Positions 1 to 7,438 of a DNA stretch of 8,957 nt are shown here, one piece after another. Position numbers and translations under genes: made by a program. This DNA is from JBCDBY01 sp039182715 (GTDB lineage: Bacteria; Planctomycetota; PLA2). The notes beneath the pieces were generated by a model. The model did no database searches. It was not told the DNA's origin and saw only the letters and a list, made by a program, of their open reading frames with translations. The number at the start of each line of letters is the position of its first letter. Position 1 is the stretch's first letter. The stretch lies in assembly GCA_039182715.1 (NCBI GenBank), contig JBCDBY010000190.1, forward strand, positions 1 through 8,957, given 5' to 3'.

Positions 1-118
1 GATCGCCCACTCAGTTCACCTCCGCTCCGAGAAGCAGCGGGGGAATAGGAGTGAGGGGCCTCCAGCTTCCGAACTTCTGGGTGTCTGTGTTTCTGTGGCC
101 AACGAACGCAACGGCCTG
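1..118. other. Intergenic sequence downstream of the last gene
   Basis: These 118 bases follow the stop codon of the 1215-residue gene in its direction of transcription. I see no open frame, no strong hairpin followed by a T-run and no repeat. GGCC occurs at 98-101 and 113-116 and could pair as a 4-bp stem, which is too weak to call a terminator. Confidence 0.6.
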
Positions 119-3100
119 CTAACGAAGATCCAGGGTCCCCCCGGAGCTGTCCCCGTCCTCCTCGTAGCGGCCCATGCGGTAGACGTGCCCGCGGTAGTTG
201 AGCACGTCGATCAGTGAGAGCGTCTGCACGGCGCGCAGGGTGACCAGCTGGTCGGTGACGCGCTCGGGGTGTCGCACGAGCTCCGCGAGGTGTTCCTCGC
301 CCACGCTCGTCGCGCCGGCGCCGAACTCGGTCCACGCCTGCAGCGCCGCCTGCACGCCGCGCACGTCGTGCTTGGTCGCGCGCCATGCCGCGCGTTGCGC
401 CGCGAAGTCGCCCTCGCCGTGCTTCGACCAGTACGTCCGGAACTTCCACCAGAGCATCGGCCGCGGCCAGAGCTGCCAGGGCAGCGCCTGGTGTCGGGCG
501 GAGCGCTCGTAGACCTGTTCGAGAATCTCCTTCGCGGAGAGATGGCTGCGCGCGCCGCCCATGTCGGACACGTACGCCACCGCGATGGCCCGCTCGTGCT
601 CCCGGCTGAGCGGCTTGCCGAACGTCCCTTCGAGACGCGCGCGCAGGCCGTCGCGCAGCAGGCGACCCAGGCGCACGAGGTCCTCCGCCGCGCGCATCCG
701 TTCCTCCTCGATGGAGGCCCGGAAGACCGGGGACGACCGCAGGAAGTCGAGGTCGTGCTCCGCCTGCGCCCGCTCCAGCCCGCTCTCCTCGTGGCCCGGC
801 AGGAACAGCCCCAGGTACTCCGGGTCGAACCGCGCGCGCTTGCGCAGGATCGCTTCGGCGACCGGCCCGCGCATGCGCCACACCTTGCGCGTCGCGGTTT
901 CGTAGTCCGCGCCGCGCACCGCCTCCTCGTCCACGGCGAAGCTGGGATGCCGCACCTCCCGGATGCACCACGCGAGCCAGCGGAACAACCGCGCGAAGAA
1001 GCCGATCGCCATGCCCGCCATCCGGAACGGCAGCACGAGACTGCGTCCGCCCGCAAACCAGGACTGGTAGATCCCGTAGAGATTGATCACGCGCTGCTCG
1101 CGCGGGCGCGTGTGCAGCGGGTAGGTGCCGAAGACGCGCCGGAAGAGGTTGCGGCGGTCGCGCCGCATGCGCTCCAGGACCGGCTCGCCGAAGCGCACGC
1201 CGATCTCGCGGTCGCGATCCGGGTCGTCGTCGAGAAAGTGCAGCGCGGTGAAGTGGGTCGTGACGTAGAGCACCTGGTCGTTGGCGACATCCTCGACGCG
1301 CTGCTTGGCGAGCCACGTTTCGAACGCGCCGAGCTCCGACGGGGTGGCCGTCGCGCGCTGGTCGAGCGGCAGGCAGTGGCGGTTGTAGTCGACGATCAGC
1401 CGCGCCACGCCGTGCGCCACCGCCTGGCAGGTGAGGCTGAACCAGACATAGGGTCCGCGCATGAACGAACGCGACTGATCGAGGTCCAGCTTGAGCAGCT
1501 CCTTGGTGTCGCGCCTCGTGAAGCGGTCCGAAAGCAGGCGCATGGTTCGCAACGCCGGGTTGCCGAGCAGTTGCCGCATGGTGCGCGTGTCGTTGCGGAC
1601 GAAGAGCGCGCCGTCGAGCGAATCGCGGTAGATGATCGCGGTGCGTTCGACCGGATCGAAACCGCGCGTGATGCCGTCGCCCGCCTGCGCCTCGATAAGC
1701 CACTTGCGCACGCCGCGCACGAAGCGGATCTGCTCGCCGGGGTCCTCTTCGCGACCGTGGATGATCCGCTCCGCGCTGAAGACGTGGTTGTCGAGAATCG
1801 CCGCGTCGCGCTCGATGTGGCGGCCCTTGATCGCCTCGGTCAGGTCGAGGAACTGCGCGCGCGCCGACTGCGCGAAGAAATCGGTCGCCTGGCCGGCGAG
1901 GTTGCGCAGCCACCAGCCGATGCCGAGCGTGCCGAAGCAGATCGAACCCAGCACGAGCAGGAAGCCCTTCACGATGCGCTCGAGGTTGTCGCGTACGGCC
2001 GCGAGGATGCCGGTCAGGGCGAACTGGTTGACGAGCCAGCTCAACAGCAGGAAGGCGAGGCCGAAGAGCGCCAGCCGATACGCCGGCCGCAGCGACGCCT
2101 TGAACATCGTCGTGCCGACGCGATCGATGAACTGCGCCGGCGTGACCGTGCCGTAGAGATCGGCGAACCAGAACCAGCGGCGGTGGTGACGGCCCATCTC
2201 GGCCGCCGCGCTCTGCGCGCCGGCGACGACCACTTCGGCGTCGGTCATGTCGGGCGCGAGCCGCGGCACGTAGCGGCGCAGGAAGGGCGTCCAGCGGATG
2301 GGGCGCATCGAGACGAGCCGGACACCGCGCGCCGCCCGCGCGACGAAGTCCTGCCCGACCGCCGCTTCCAGCTCCTCCGGCGTGAGCGTCGCGAGGAACG
2401 CCAGCAGGTCGTCGGCGCTCAGGTCGCGCGCGGCCTGCGCGCCTTCGAGCGCCACCGCGTCGACGTCGAAACCGGTGACGCGCATGCGCTCGAGGCCATC
2501 GACGCGGGTCTGCGCGATCTGCTCGCGGTCGACGTGCAGCGACGTCGTGAGCAGCCGGTCCCAGCGGCGGTTGAGCCGCCCCTGCAGCCGCCGCACGCGC
2601 ACGGCCAGTCCGCTGCGGCCCTGCTCCGAGGCGCGGCGCTCCTCCCGTGTGGGGTAGAGGATGACGTTGCGGTTGAGCAGGTGGCCGTAGCGGCGCACGA
2701 GGCTGTCGACACCGCGCGTGAAGAAGCCGAAGACGCGCACCAGCCGGAGATAGCGCAGCACGCGCAGCAGGCGCAGCGAGCGCGTCGGCGTCCACGCGCG
2801 CGAGATCATCGCGAACGGCAGCGAAGGCAGGAAGTCGGTCAGGAAGTGCCGGAAGAACCAGCGCGTCCGGTCGCGCACGTAGTAGAGCCGGACGAAGAAG
2901 TCCCAGAGGAAGAACCCGCAGGCGACGGTGTCGATCACCTCGAACCAGAGGATCGCGCGCGCCGAAAGATCGGCCGACAGCTCCCACGCGAAGAGCGCCA
3001 GCACGAAGAGCACGAGCACCACGATGAAGACGTTCCAGCGCCGCATCGCCTTCGCGCCGAAGCGCCGTGCCAGCCGTGCCGCCAGGAAGCGCTCCTGCGA

Positions 3101-3766
3101 TTCGGCGGAGAGTCGGCGCACCTTGTAGAGCAGCCGCGCGCGCCGCGCTCCTTTCGTCTCGACGTTGCGCGCATGCCACTCCAGATCGTCGCGCACCAGC
3201 GCGAGGCACGCCTGCGCGCGCTGCGGCTCCATGTCGTCGGCGCTCGTCAACGTCACGTTGGCGCGGTCGAGGAGCTCCGTCACCCAGTCGTCGCGCTGCG
3301 TCTCGGTCGGCGCGTCGAGACGCAGGTCGGCCAGGAAGCGCTCGCGCAGCCGCGGCCGCACGTCCTTGAGCGGCGGCGGCGTGCGGCGGCGGCTCATCGC
3401 CTCCAGGTCGAAGGCGCGCGCGTCGGCGAGCGCGCGGAAGGCATCGCCCTTGCCGTCGAGGTGCGCCTGCTTCCAGCGTTCCGACTCGTCGTCGATGAGC
3501 CCGGCGACCAGGTCGTCCGCCTGCGCGGCCGCCTGCGGCGCGCCCGCCTCGCGCGCCAGATCGCGCCAGCGGCTGCCCTCGGCCAGCACCGGATGGCCGA
3601 CCGAAGCGGCCAGCGCGGGGTCTTCGCGGCACGCGTCCGGAATCGCCTCGAGCATTTCCTGTTCGAGCGTGGCGAGCCGCGCCGCCTTGGCGTGCGGATC
3701 GGGATCGGTGTCCGCCTCGATGCGCTCGAGGCGGTCCTCGAACTCGTCGAAGCGGCTACTCACCAC
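119..3766 (-). CDS. Large membrane protein with a voltage-sensor-like domain and unrecognised soluble regions
   Basis: This 1215-residue protein is not one I recognise as a whole. Residues 1-243 are charged and mostly helical. Residues 244-346 form a four-helix domain like the S1-S4 voltage sensor of cation channels. A soluble linker (350-560) is followed by two membrane helices (about 563-583 and 601-620). A region of about 285 residues has no motif I can name with confidence. Next comes an arginine-containing hydrophobic or amphipathic stretch (909-935) and a helical C-terminal part ending in an acidic, Ser/Gly-rich tail. No potassium-type TVGYG filter is visible near the helix pair. The start is GTG, and a second GTG is the next codon, so the exact start is uncertain by one residue. 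The gene overlaps mscS by 11 nt, implying coupled translation and a shared role at the membrane. The stop is TAG. A function linked to ion flux or membrane potential is an inference from the sensor domain. Confidence 0.9.
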   Translation of the reverse strand: MVSSRFDEFEDRLERIEADTDPDPHAKAARLATLEQEMLEAIPDACREDPALAASVGHPVLAEGSRWRDLAREAGAPQAAAQADDLVAGLIDDESERWKQAHLDGKGDAFRALADARAFDLEAMSRRRTPPPLKDVRPRLRERFLADLRLDAPTETQRDDWVTELLDRANVTLTSADDMEPQRAQACLALVRDDLEWHARNVETKGARRARLLYKVRRLSAESQERFLAARLARRFGAKAMRRWNVFIVVLVLFVLALFAWELSADLSARAILWFEVIDTVACGFFLWDFFVRLYYVRDRTRWFFRHFLTDFLPSLPFAMISRAWTPTRSLRLLRVLRYLRLVRVFGFFTRGVDSLVRRYGHLLNRNVILYPTREERRASEQGRSGLAVRVRRLQGRLNRRWDRLLTTSLHVDREQIAQTRVDGLERMRVTGFDVDAVALEGAQAARDLSADDLLAFLATLTPEELEAAVGQDFVARAARGVRLVSMRPIRWTPFLRRYVPRLAPDMTDAEVVVAGAQSAAAEMGRHHRRWFWFADLYGTVTPAQFIDRVGTTMFKASLRPAYRLALFGLAFLLLSWLVNQFALTGILAAVRDNLERIVKGFLLVLGSICFGTLGIGWWLRNLAGQATDFFAQSARAQFLDLTEAIKGRHIERDAAILDNHVFSAERIIHGREEDPGEQIRFVRGVRKWLIEAQAGDGITRGFDPVERTAIIYRDSLDGALFVRNDTRTMRQLLGNPALRTMRLLSDRFTRRDTKELLKLDLDQSRSFMRGPYVWFSLTCQAVAHGVARLIVDYNRHCLPLDQRATATPSELGAFETWLAKQRVEDVANDQVLYVTTHFTALHFLDDDPDRDREIGVRFGEPVLERMRRDRRNLFRRVFGTYPLHTRPREQRVINLYGIYQSWFAGGRSLVLPFRMAGMAIGFFARLFRWLAWCIREVRHPSFAVDEEAVRGADYETATRKVWRMRGPVAEAILRKRARFDPEYLGLFLPGHEESGLERAQAEHDLDFLRSSPVFRASIEEERMRAAEDLVRLGRLLRDGLRARLEGTFGKPLSREHERAIAVAYVSDMGGARSHLSAKEILEQVYERSARHQALPWQLWPRPMLWWKFRTYWSKHGEGDFAAQRAAWRATKHDVRGVQAALQAWTEFGAGATSVGEEHLAELVRHPERVTDQLVTLRAVQTLSLIDVLNYRGHVYRMGRYEEDGDSSGGTLDLR
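2729..3037 (-). other. Voltage-sensor-like S1-S4 domain within the 1215-residue protein
   Basis: S1 is about residues 244-262. S2 is about 272-297, with E276 and D279 near its outer end, then F286-L-W-D289 and R293, which fits the F-x-x-[E/D] charge-transfer centre and following Arg of known voltage sensors. S3 contains RHFLTDFLPSLPF (306-318), with D311 at the position of the conserved S3 aspartate. S4 has arginines at 329, 332, 335, 338, 341 and 344, each separated by two mostly hydrophobic residues. I checked the S4 codons directly on the minus strand. This combination is typical of voltage-gated cation channels, voltage-gated proton channels and voltage-sensing phosphatases. Whether it senses voltage here is inferred. 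Confidence 0.82.
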
Positions 3767-5438
3767 CGTCGTCCGTGATGCCGTCGAGGGCTTCGTCCGG
3801 ACGCTGCCCGATCTTCACGGGCGGAGGCACGCGGTCGCCGGTGTACTCCTTGACGATGCGCCGAGCCTCCTTCTGCCCCTTGCGCCACGCGCCGCGCAGA
3901 TTCGGATCGAGCTCGTCGTGCTCGGCGGTCGTGCCCTGCAGCATGTGGATCGTGCGCGTCGGGAACGCGAACTCGATCTCGAGCGCCCGCGAGAGTCGCA
4001 GGATGTCCATCAGCAGCCGCTGCCGCTCGCGCAGCTCCGTCGCCCACTCCGGCGCCTTGATGAAGAGGTAGCAGAGGATGTTGAGCGAGTTGTCGCCGTA
4101 CGAATGGAAGTAGACGTGGTAGTAGTCCTTGCGCGTGTACGGGTGCTTCCGGATGAGCTCGCGGATGCCCTCGATGAACGACTCCAGCTTCTCGGGCGGC
4201 GTGTCGTAGGTGACGCCGAGCTCGAACTTGAGCCGCCGGTACTGGCGCCGGCCGAAGTTGTCGACCGCGCTCCGGATGAGCATCGAGTTCGGGAAGGTGA
4301 TCATCGAGTTGTAGAAGGTGCGCACGCGCGTGGAGCGGAAGCCGATCCGCGCGACCGTGCCCTCGATGTCGCCCATCTTGATCCAGTCGCCGATCTCGAA
4401 AGGGCTGTCGGTGAGGATCGTCAGCGCGCCGAAGAAGTTCTCCACCGTGTCGCGGCTGGCGAGCGCGATGGCGAGGCCGCCGATGCCCAGGCCGGTCAGC
4501 AGCGCGCCGATGTTCTGGCCCATGTTCTGGAGGATCCAGACGATGCCGAGCAGAACCACGACGACCTTGACCGACTTGCGCACCATCGGCACGAGCACGT
4601 CGTCGAGCTTGCTGCGCGTGCGTGCGGCGAGGCCGGTGAAGACCTGCGAGATCCAGTCGACGATGCGGCAGATCGACCAGACGACGCCGACCATGAGGAC
4701 CAGCGCCGCCGCGTTGGTGAGCACGCTCTCGGCCTGCTCGGAGAGCAGCAGGTGGCGCAGCCCGAAGTACCACGCGACGCCGGTCGCCATGAGACCGAAG
4801 GGGCGCAGTACTTTTCGGCCGCCCTCCAGCTCGATGCCGCGCCGCTTGACGATCCGGCGCGCGATGGCGAGCGAGAGGATCTGCACCAGGAGCGAGAAGA
4901 AGACGCCCGCGAAGATGAGCAGGACGAGCCCGATCCACTGCCACGTCGCCAGCAGGAAGTCGGTCTGCCGGTAGGAGCGCGGGAACATGTCGCGCAGCCA
5001 GGTGCGCGGGTCGTCGACGACGTCCGCCACTTCCTCCGTGTTGACGAGCTCCGGGAGCCTCTTGCGGAACGCCTGCGAGACGCGCCAGACGCCCGCCTCG
5101 TTGCGGACGAGCTCGACCAGGCCGAAGCTGTGGGTGGGCTCCGTCTTCGCGAGCGGTTGGAACGATTCGTCGGGCCAGCCGACGCTCTCCATGTAGTTGA
5201 AGAACTGGCGCGCGGCGTTCCGGCCGCGCTCGGCGCGCGCGGGCTCCGGAAGGTCGTCGAGGTCGAACAGCCGACCCGCGCCGGCGAGCGACGCCTCGAG
5301 CGCATCGGGGTCCTTGCCCGGATCCGCCGGGATCGCCGCGAAGTAGTCGCGCATCTGCTTCCAGAAGGCCCTCGGGCTCTCTTGCGCCCACGCGGGACCG
5401 GTCAGGAGGAGAAGCAGAACGAACGCGCGAATTCCCAT
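3756..5438 (-). CDS. MscS-family mechanosensitive ion channel with N-terminal exported domain
   Basis: Members of this family are homoheptameric inner-membrane channels that open under membrane tension and release osmolytes during hypo-osmotic shock. The 560-residue protein starts with a signal peptide (1-18, ending AWA), followed by a soluble domain of about 140 residues that should face the periplasm. Three membrane helices follow at about 163-187, 210-232 and 239-261, then one at about 288-304. The pore-lining helix (about 309-342) has the glycine/alanine pattern TGLGIGGLAIALASRD, then TVENFFGALTIL. The beta domain (about 343-396) has the family signature PFEIGDWIKMGDIEGTVARI, then RSTRVRTF and FPNSMLIRSAVDNFGRR. 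An alpha/beta cytoplasmic domain runs to about 495. It is longer than E. coli MscS (286 residues) because of the N-terminal domain and extra helices, as in larger MscS homologues. The start ATG has no clear Shine-Dalgarno site. The TAG stop overlaps the next gene by 11 nt. Confidence 0.95.
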   Translation of the reverse strand: MGIRAFVLLLLLTGPAWAQESPRAFWKQMRDYFAAIPADPGKDPDALEASLAGAGRLFDLDDLPEPARAERGRNAARQFFNYMESVGWPDESFQPLAKTEPTHSFGLVELVRNEAGVWRVSQAFRKRLPELVNTEEVADVVDDPRTWLRDMFPRSYRQTDFLLATWQWIGLVLLIFAGVFFSLLVQILSLAIARRIVKRRGIELEGGRKVLRPFGLMATGVAWYFGLRHLLLSEQAESVLTNAAALVLMVGVVWSICRIVDWISQVFTGLAARTRSKLDDVLVPMVRKSVKVVVVLLGIVWILQNMGQNIGALLTGLGIGGLAIALASRDTVENFFGALTILTDSPFEIGDWIKMGDIEGTVARIGFRSTRVRTFYNSMITFPNSMLIRSAVDNFGRRQYRRLKFELGVTYDTPPEKLESFIEGIRELIRKHPYTRKDYYHVYFHSYGDNSLNILCYLFIKAPEWATELRERQRLLMDILRLSRALEIEFAFPTRTIHMLQGTTAEHDELDPNLRGAWRKGQKEARRIVKEYTGDRVPPPVKIGQRPDEALDGITDDGGE

Positions 5439-5451
5439 GCGACCGGGGATT

Positions 5452-6891
5452 CTACGGGAGGTCGATTTCGAGCGTAAAGGCGAGCCAGAGCGGCTCGAGC
5501 TCCCGGAAGCCCTTGCCGAAGCACGCCTTGAGCGCGAGCTCGGTGCGGTCGCGGCTGTTCTTGCCCTTCGCGATGCGCAGCATCATGGGCAGGCGCCGGA
5601 ACGCCTTCTCGTCCCAGATGGCGAGAAAGCGCACGAAGCTGGCTGCCTGCAGCGATGCGAGCAGGTCGAGCTGGTTGAGGCTCCGGTTGCACAGATCGGG
5701 CAGCGAGAGCGCGAGGCCGTCCATGAGCTGGGCGCGCAGCCACGGCTCGACGTGGGCGCGGTCCCGCTCCTCCGGCGGCGGCACCGAGTAGCGCACCTTG
5801 CCGCCGGTGCCCGCCGAGCTGGAGAAGCCGGTGCCGGCCCAGTCCGCCACCTCGAGCGAGGCGAGGTAGCCGCAGCCCTCGAGGAACCAGTCGAAGTGCT
5901 GCTGCTTCGCCTCGCTGCCGTCGGGCGTCGTCGCGTAGTACGCGCTGTAGAAGACCGCCGAATGCGTCCAGGCGTGCAAGGCCTCGTTGCTGGAGTCGAC
6001 CCAGAAGGCGTAGAAGTCGTCGTGCGGGAACGCGGCCCACGCGTAGTATTTCTTGCGATCGGCGCGCGGCACCGATGCGTCGATGATGCGCTTGTAGGTC
6101 TGCGCGCCGACGTAGAGCAGCGTCTCCGGCTTCCACGGCTCGATCCCGTCCTTGCCGAAGAGAGCGCGCAGGAATCGGTAGGGGACCGCGCTCTGGTCGG
6201 CGAAGACGCGCGGCCACGGCTCCTTGAACCAGCCGGAGACGAGCATGTCCTCGACCTCGTAGAGCATCACCGTGCCGCGATGGCCCGGCACCCGCAGTGA
6301 CTTGCCGGTCGGACGCGACAGGTTTTCGTGACGCGCGGCGAGACGCCAGCGCTTCACGATGGCCGGCATCTCGACGTACGCGTCCTCGAACTCGGGGCGG
6401 ATGTAGAGACCCTGGTGACGACGGTGGCCGAGCGCCTCGTGCACTTCGACCGAGCGGGGCGTGCGTCGCAGCAGGTCGAGCAGCAGGTCGCGCTCGTCCT
6501 CGATGCTGCTGTGCTTTCCGACCGCCTTCACGACTTCGGCCGCGCGCCACTGCTCCGCCTTCTGCGCCCGGTCGCGCACCTTGCGGACCTCGGCGGCGTC
6601 GGTGTCCTTGCGCGAGTTGACCTCGCCGCGCTTCTCGCGGGTGCGGTCCCACGAGCCCTTCACCTTGCGGAACCCGAGCCGGCGGCGCGCGGTGCTGTGG
6701 TTCGTGTTCAGCTTGAGCGCGCGCTCGTAGAGCCGGCGCGCCGTCGCGAGCTGCTTGGCGCGCTCCGCCATGCGGGCGATGTTCGCCATGCGCGTAGCGG
6801 TCTTGCGGTCGATCTTCTCGATCGACTTGTCCAGCGGCGTCTCCGCGGAAGCGACCGACGCCGCGAGCAGGACCGCCATCCATACCCGCAT
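5452..6891 (-). CDS. Exported protein of unknown function with a degenerate gluzincin-like (HAWTH) motif
   Basis: The 479-residue product starts at an ATG 10 nt after gmk and opens with a short signal peptide (residues 1-16, ending ASVASA before ETPL), so it should cross the inner membrane. The frame stays open upstream inside gmk, but the signal peptide and spacing fix this start. Residues 41-76 look like one TPR-type helical hairpin (ARRLYERALKLNTNHSTARRRLG). The motif LGxRxxxGx(W/Y) occurs twice, at 72-81 and 154-163. A long C-terminal region holds H306-A-W-T-H310 and, 27 residues on, WFLEG with E338. This looks like the HExxH...EG pattern of gluzincin or MA-clan metallopeptidases, but the catalytic Glu is replaced by Ala307. 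I infer a non-catalytic or binding relative of such peptidases, and no substrate can be named. The upstream ribosome-binding site is weak. The next gene begins 13 nt after the TAG stop. Confidence 0.85.
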   Translation of the reverse strand: MRVWMAVLLAASVASAETPLDKSIEKIDRKTATRMANIARMAERAKQLATARRLYERALKLNTNHSTARRRLGFRKVKGSWDRTREKRGEVNSRKDTDAAEVRKVRDRAQKAEQWRAAEVVKAVGKHSSIEDERDLLLDLLRRTPRSVEVHEALGHRRHQGLYIRPEFEDAYVEMPAIVKRWRLAARHENLSRPTGKSLRVPGHRGTVMLYEVEDMLVSGWFKEPWPRVFADQSAVPYRFLRALFGKDGIEPWKPETLLYVGAQTYKRIIDASVPRADRKKYYAWAAFPHDDFYAFWVDSSNEALHAWTHSAVFYSAYYATTPDGSEAKQQHFDWFLEGCGYLASLEVADWAGTGFSSSAGTGGKVRYSVPPPEERDRAHVEPWLRAQLMDGLALSLPDLCNRSLNQLDLLASLQAASFVRFLAIWDEKAFRRLPMMLRIAKGKNSRDRTELALKACFGKGFRELEPLWLAFTLEIDLP

Positions 6892-6901
6892 CGCGCCGAT
6901 T

Positions 6902-7435
6902 CTACGAAAGGACGGCGGTGGCGATCTCGTCGGCCGCGCGGCGCGCGTCGTCGTTGACGACCGTGAGGTCGAATTCGTCCTGACGGGCGAGTTCCGCCTT
7001 CGCGGTCGCCAGCCGGCGTTCGACCACCTCGGCGTCGTCGGTGCCCCGGTCGCGCAGCCGCTGCTCCAGCTCCGCGAACGACGGCGGCAGCAGGAAGACG
7101 CGCACGCAGTCGTCGGCGATCGCGGCCGCGCCCTGCACGTCGATGTTGAGCAGCGGGAAGCGGCCGCACGCCAGGATCTCCTCGGCGTGCGCGCGTGGCG
7201 AGCCGTACTTGCGGCCGTAGACGTTCGCCCATTCGAGGAAGCGCCCGTCCGCGATCCACGCATCGAACGTGGCGTCGTCGAGGAAGTGGTAGTCGATGCC
7301 GTCCCGTTCCCCGCCGCGCGGCGCGCGCGTGGTCGCGGTGATGACGCGCTCGAACGCGTCGCGCGCCAGGAGCAGGTCGCAGACGGTGGTCTTGCCGACG
7401 CCGGAGGGACCGCTCACCACAACGAGCTTCGGCAC
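6902..7435 (-). CDS. gmk: Guanylate kinase
   Basis: Guanylate kinase transfers phosphate from ATP to GMP to form GDP in purine nucleotide synthesis, in the cytoplasm. The 177-residue product has the P-loop GPSGVGKTT at residues 9-17. The GMP-binding set is intact and has a constant offset of two from the E. coli enzyme: R37, R40, Y49, E68, Y77 and S79, in TTRAPRGGERDG, YHF and EWANVYGRKYGS. NIDVQG (97-102) is the conserved strand after it. RLRDRGTD (126-133) begins the lid, whose arginines continue in ERRLATAKAEL, and VVNDD lies near the end. It is at the short end of the family (most are 185-210 residues) because the last helix stops early, but no catalytic motif is missing. The start is GTG, 3 nt after the yicC stop and with a GGAG site 6 nt upstream. 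The stop is TAG. The rpoZ gene that often follows gmk is not here. Confidence 0.97.
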   Translation of the reverse strand: MPKLVVVSGPSGVGKTTVCDLLLARDAFERVITATTRAPRGGERDGIDYHFLDDATFDAWIADGRFLEWANVYGRKYGSPRAHAEEILACGRFPLLNIDVQGAAAIADDCVRVFLLPPSFAELEQRLRDRGTDDAEVVERRLATAKAELARQDEFDLTVVNDDARRAADEIATAVLS

Positions 7436-7438
7436 CGG

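Noticed and set aside
1..118. Possible terminator after the last gene
   Set aside because: Only short stems (4 bp) can be drawn, with no T-run downstream on the minus strand.
1184..1231. EF-hand-like DxDxD stretch (about residues 846-861) in the voltage-sensor protein
   Set aside because: The spacing D848-x-D850-x-D852 with I855 fits part of a calcium loop, but position 12 is Phe instead of Glu and no flanking EF helices are evident.
269..3778. Very long open frame of 1169 codons on the plus strand
   Set aside because: It lies antisense to the 1215-residue membrane protein gene. G/C-biased third codon positions keep the opposite frame open; its product is a low-complexity mix of Arg, Ala, Glu, Val and His with no domain or membrane pattern.
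3165..5477. Plus-strand open frame of 770 codons
   Set aside because: It runs antisense to the mscS-family gene and the end of the next gene. The opposite strand encodes clear MscS signatures, and this frame has none.
5402..6883. Second minus-strand frame of 493 codons over the exported-protein gene
   Set aside because: It is a different frame from the one with signal peptide, TPR-like segment and histidine motif. Its composition (Arg, Ala, Gly, Pro) is typical of an out-of-frame reading, and it runs into the mscS start.
6892..7263. Upstream extension of the exported-protein frame into gmk
   Set aside because: The extension overlaps the conserved C-terminal half of gmk, is Ser/Arg/Thr-rich, and would bury the signal peptide that begins at 6891.
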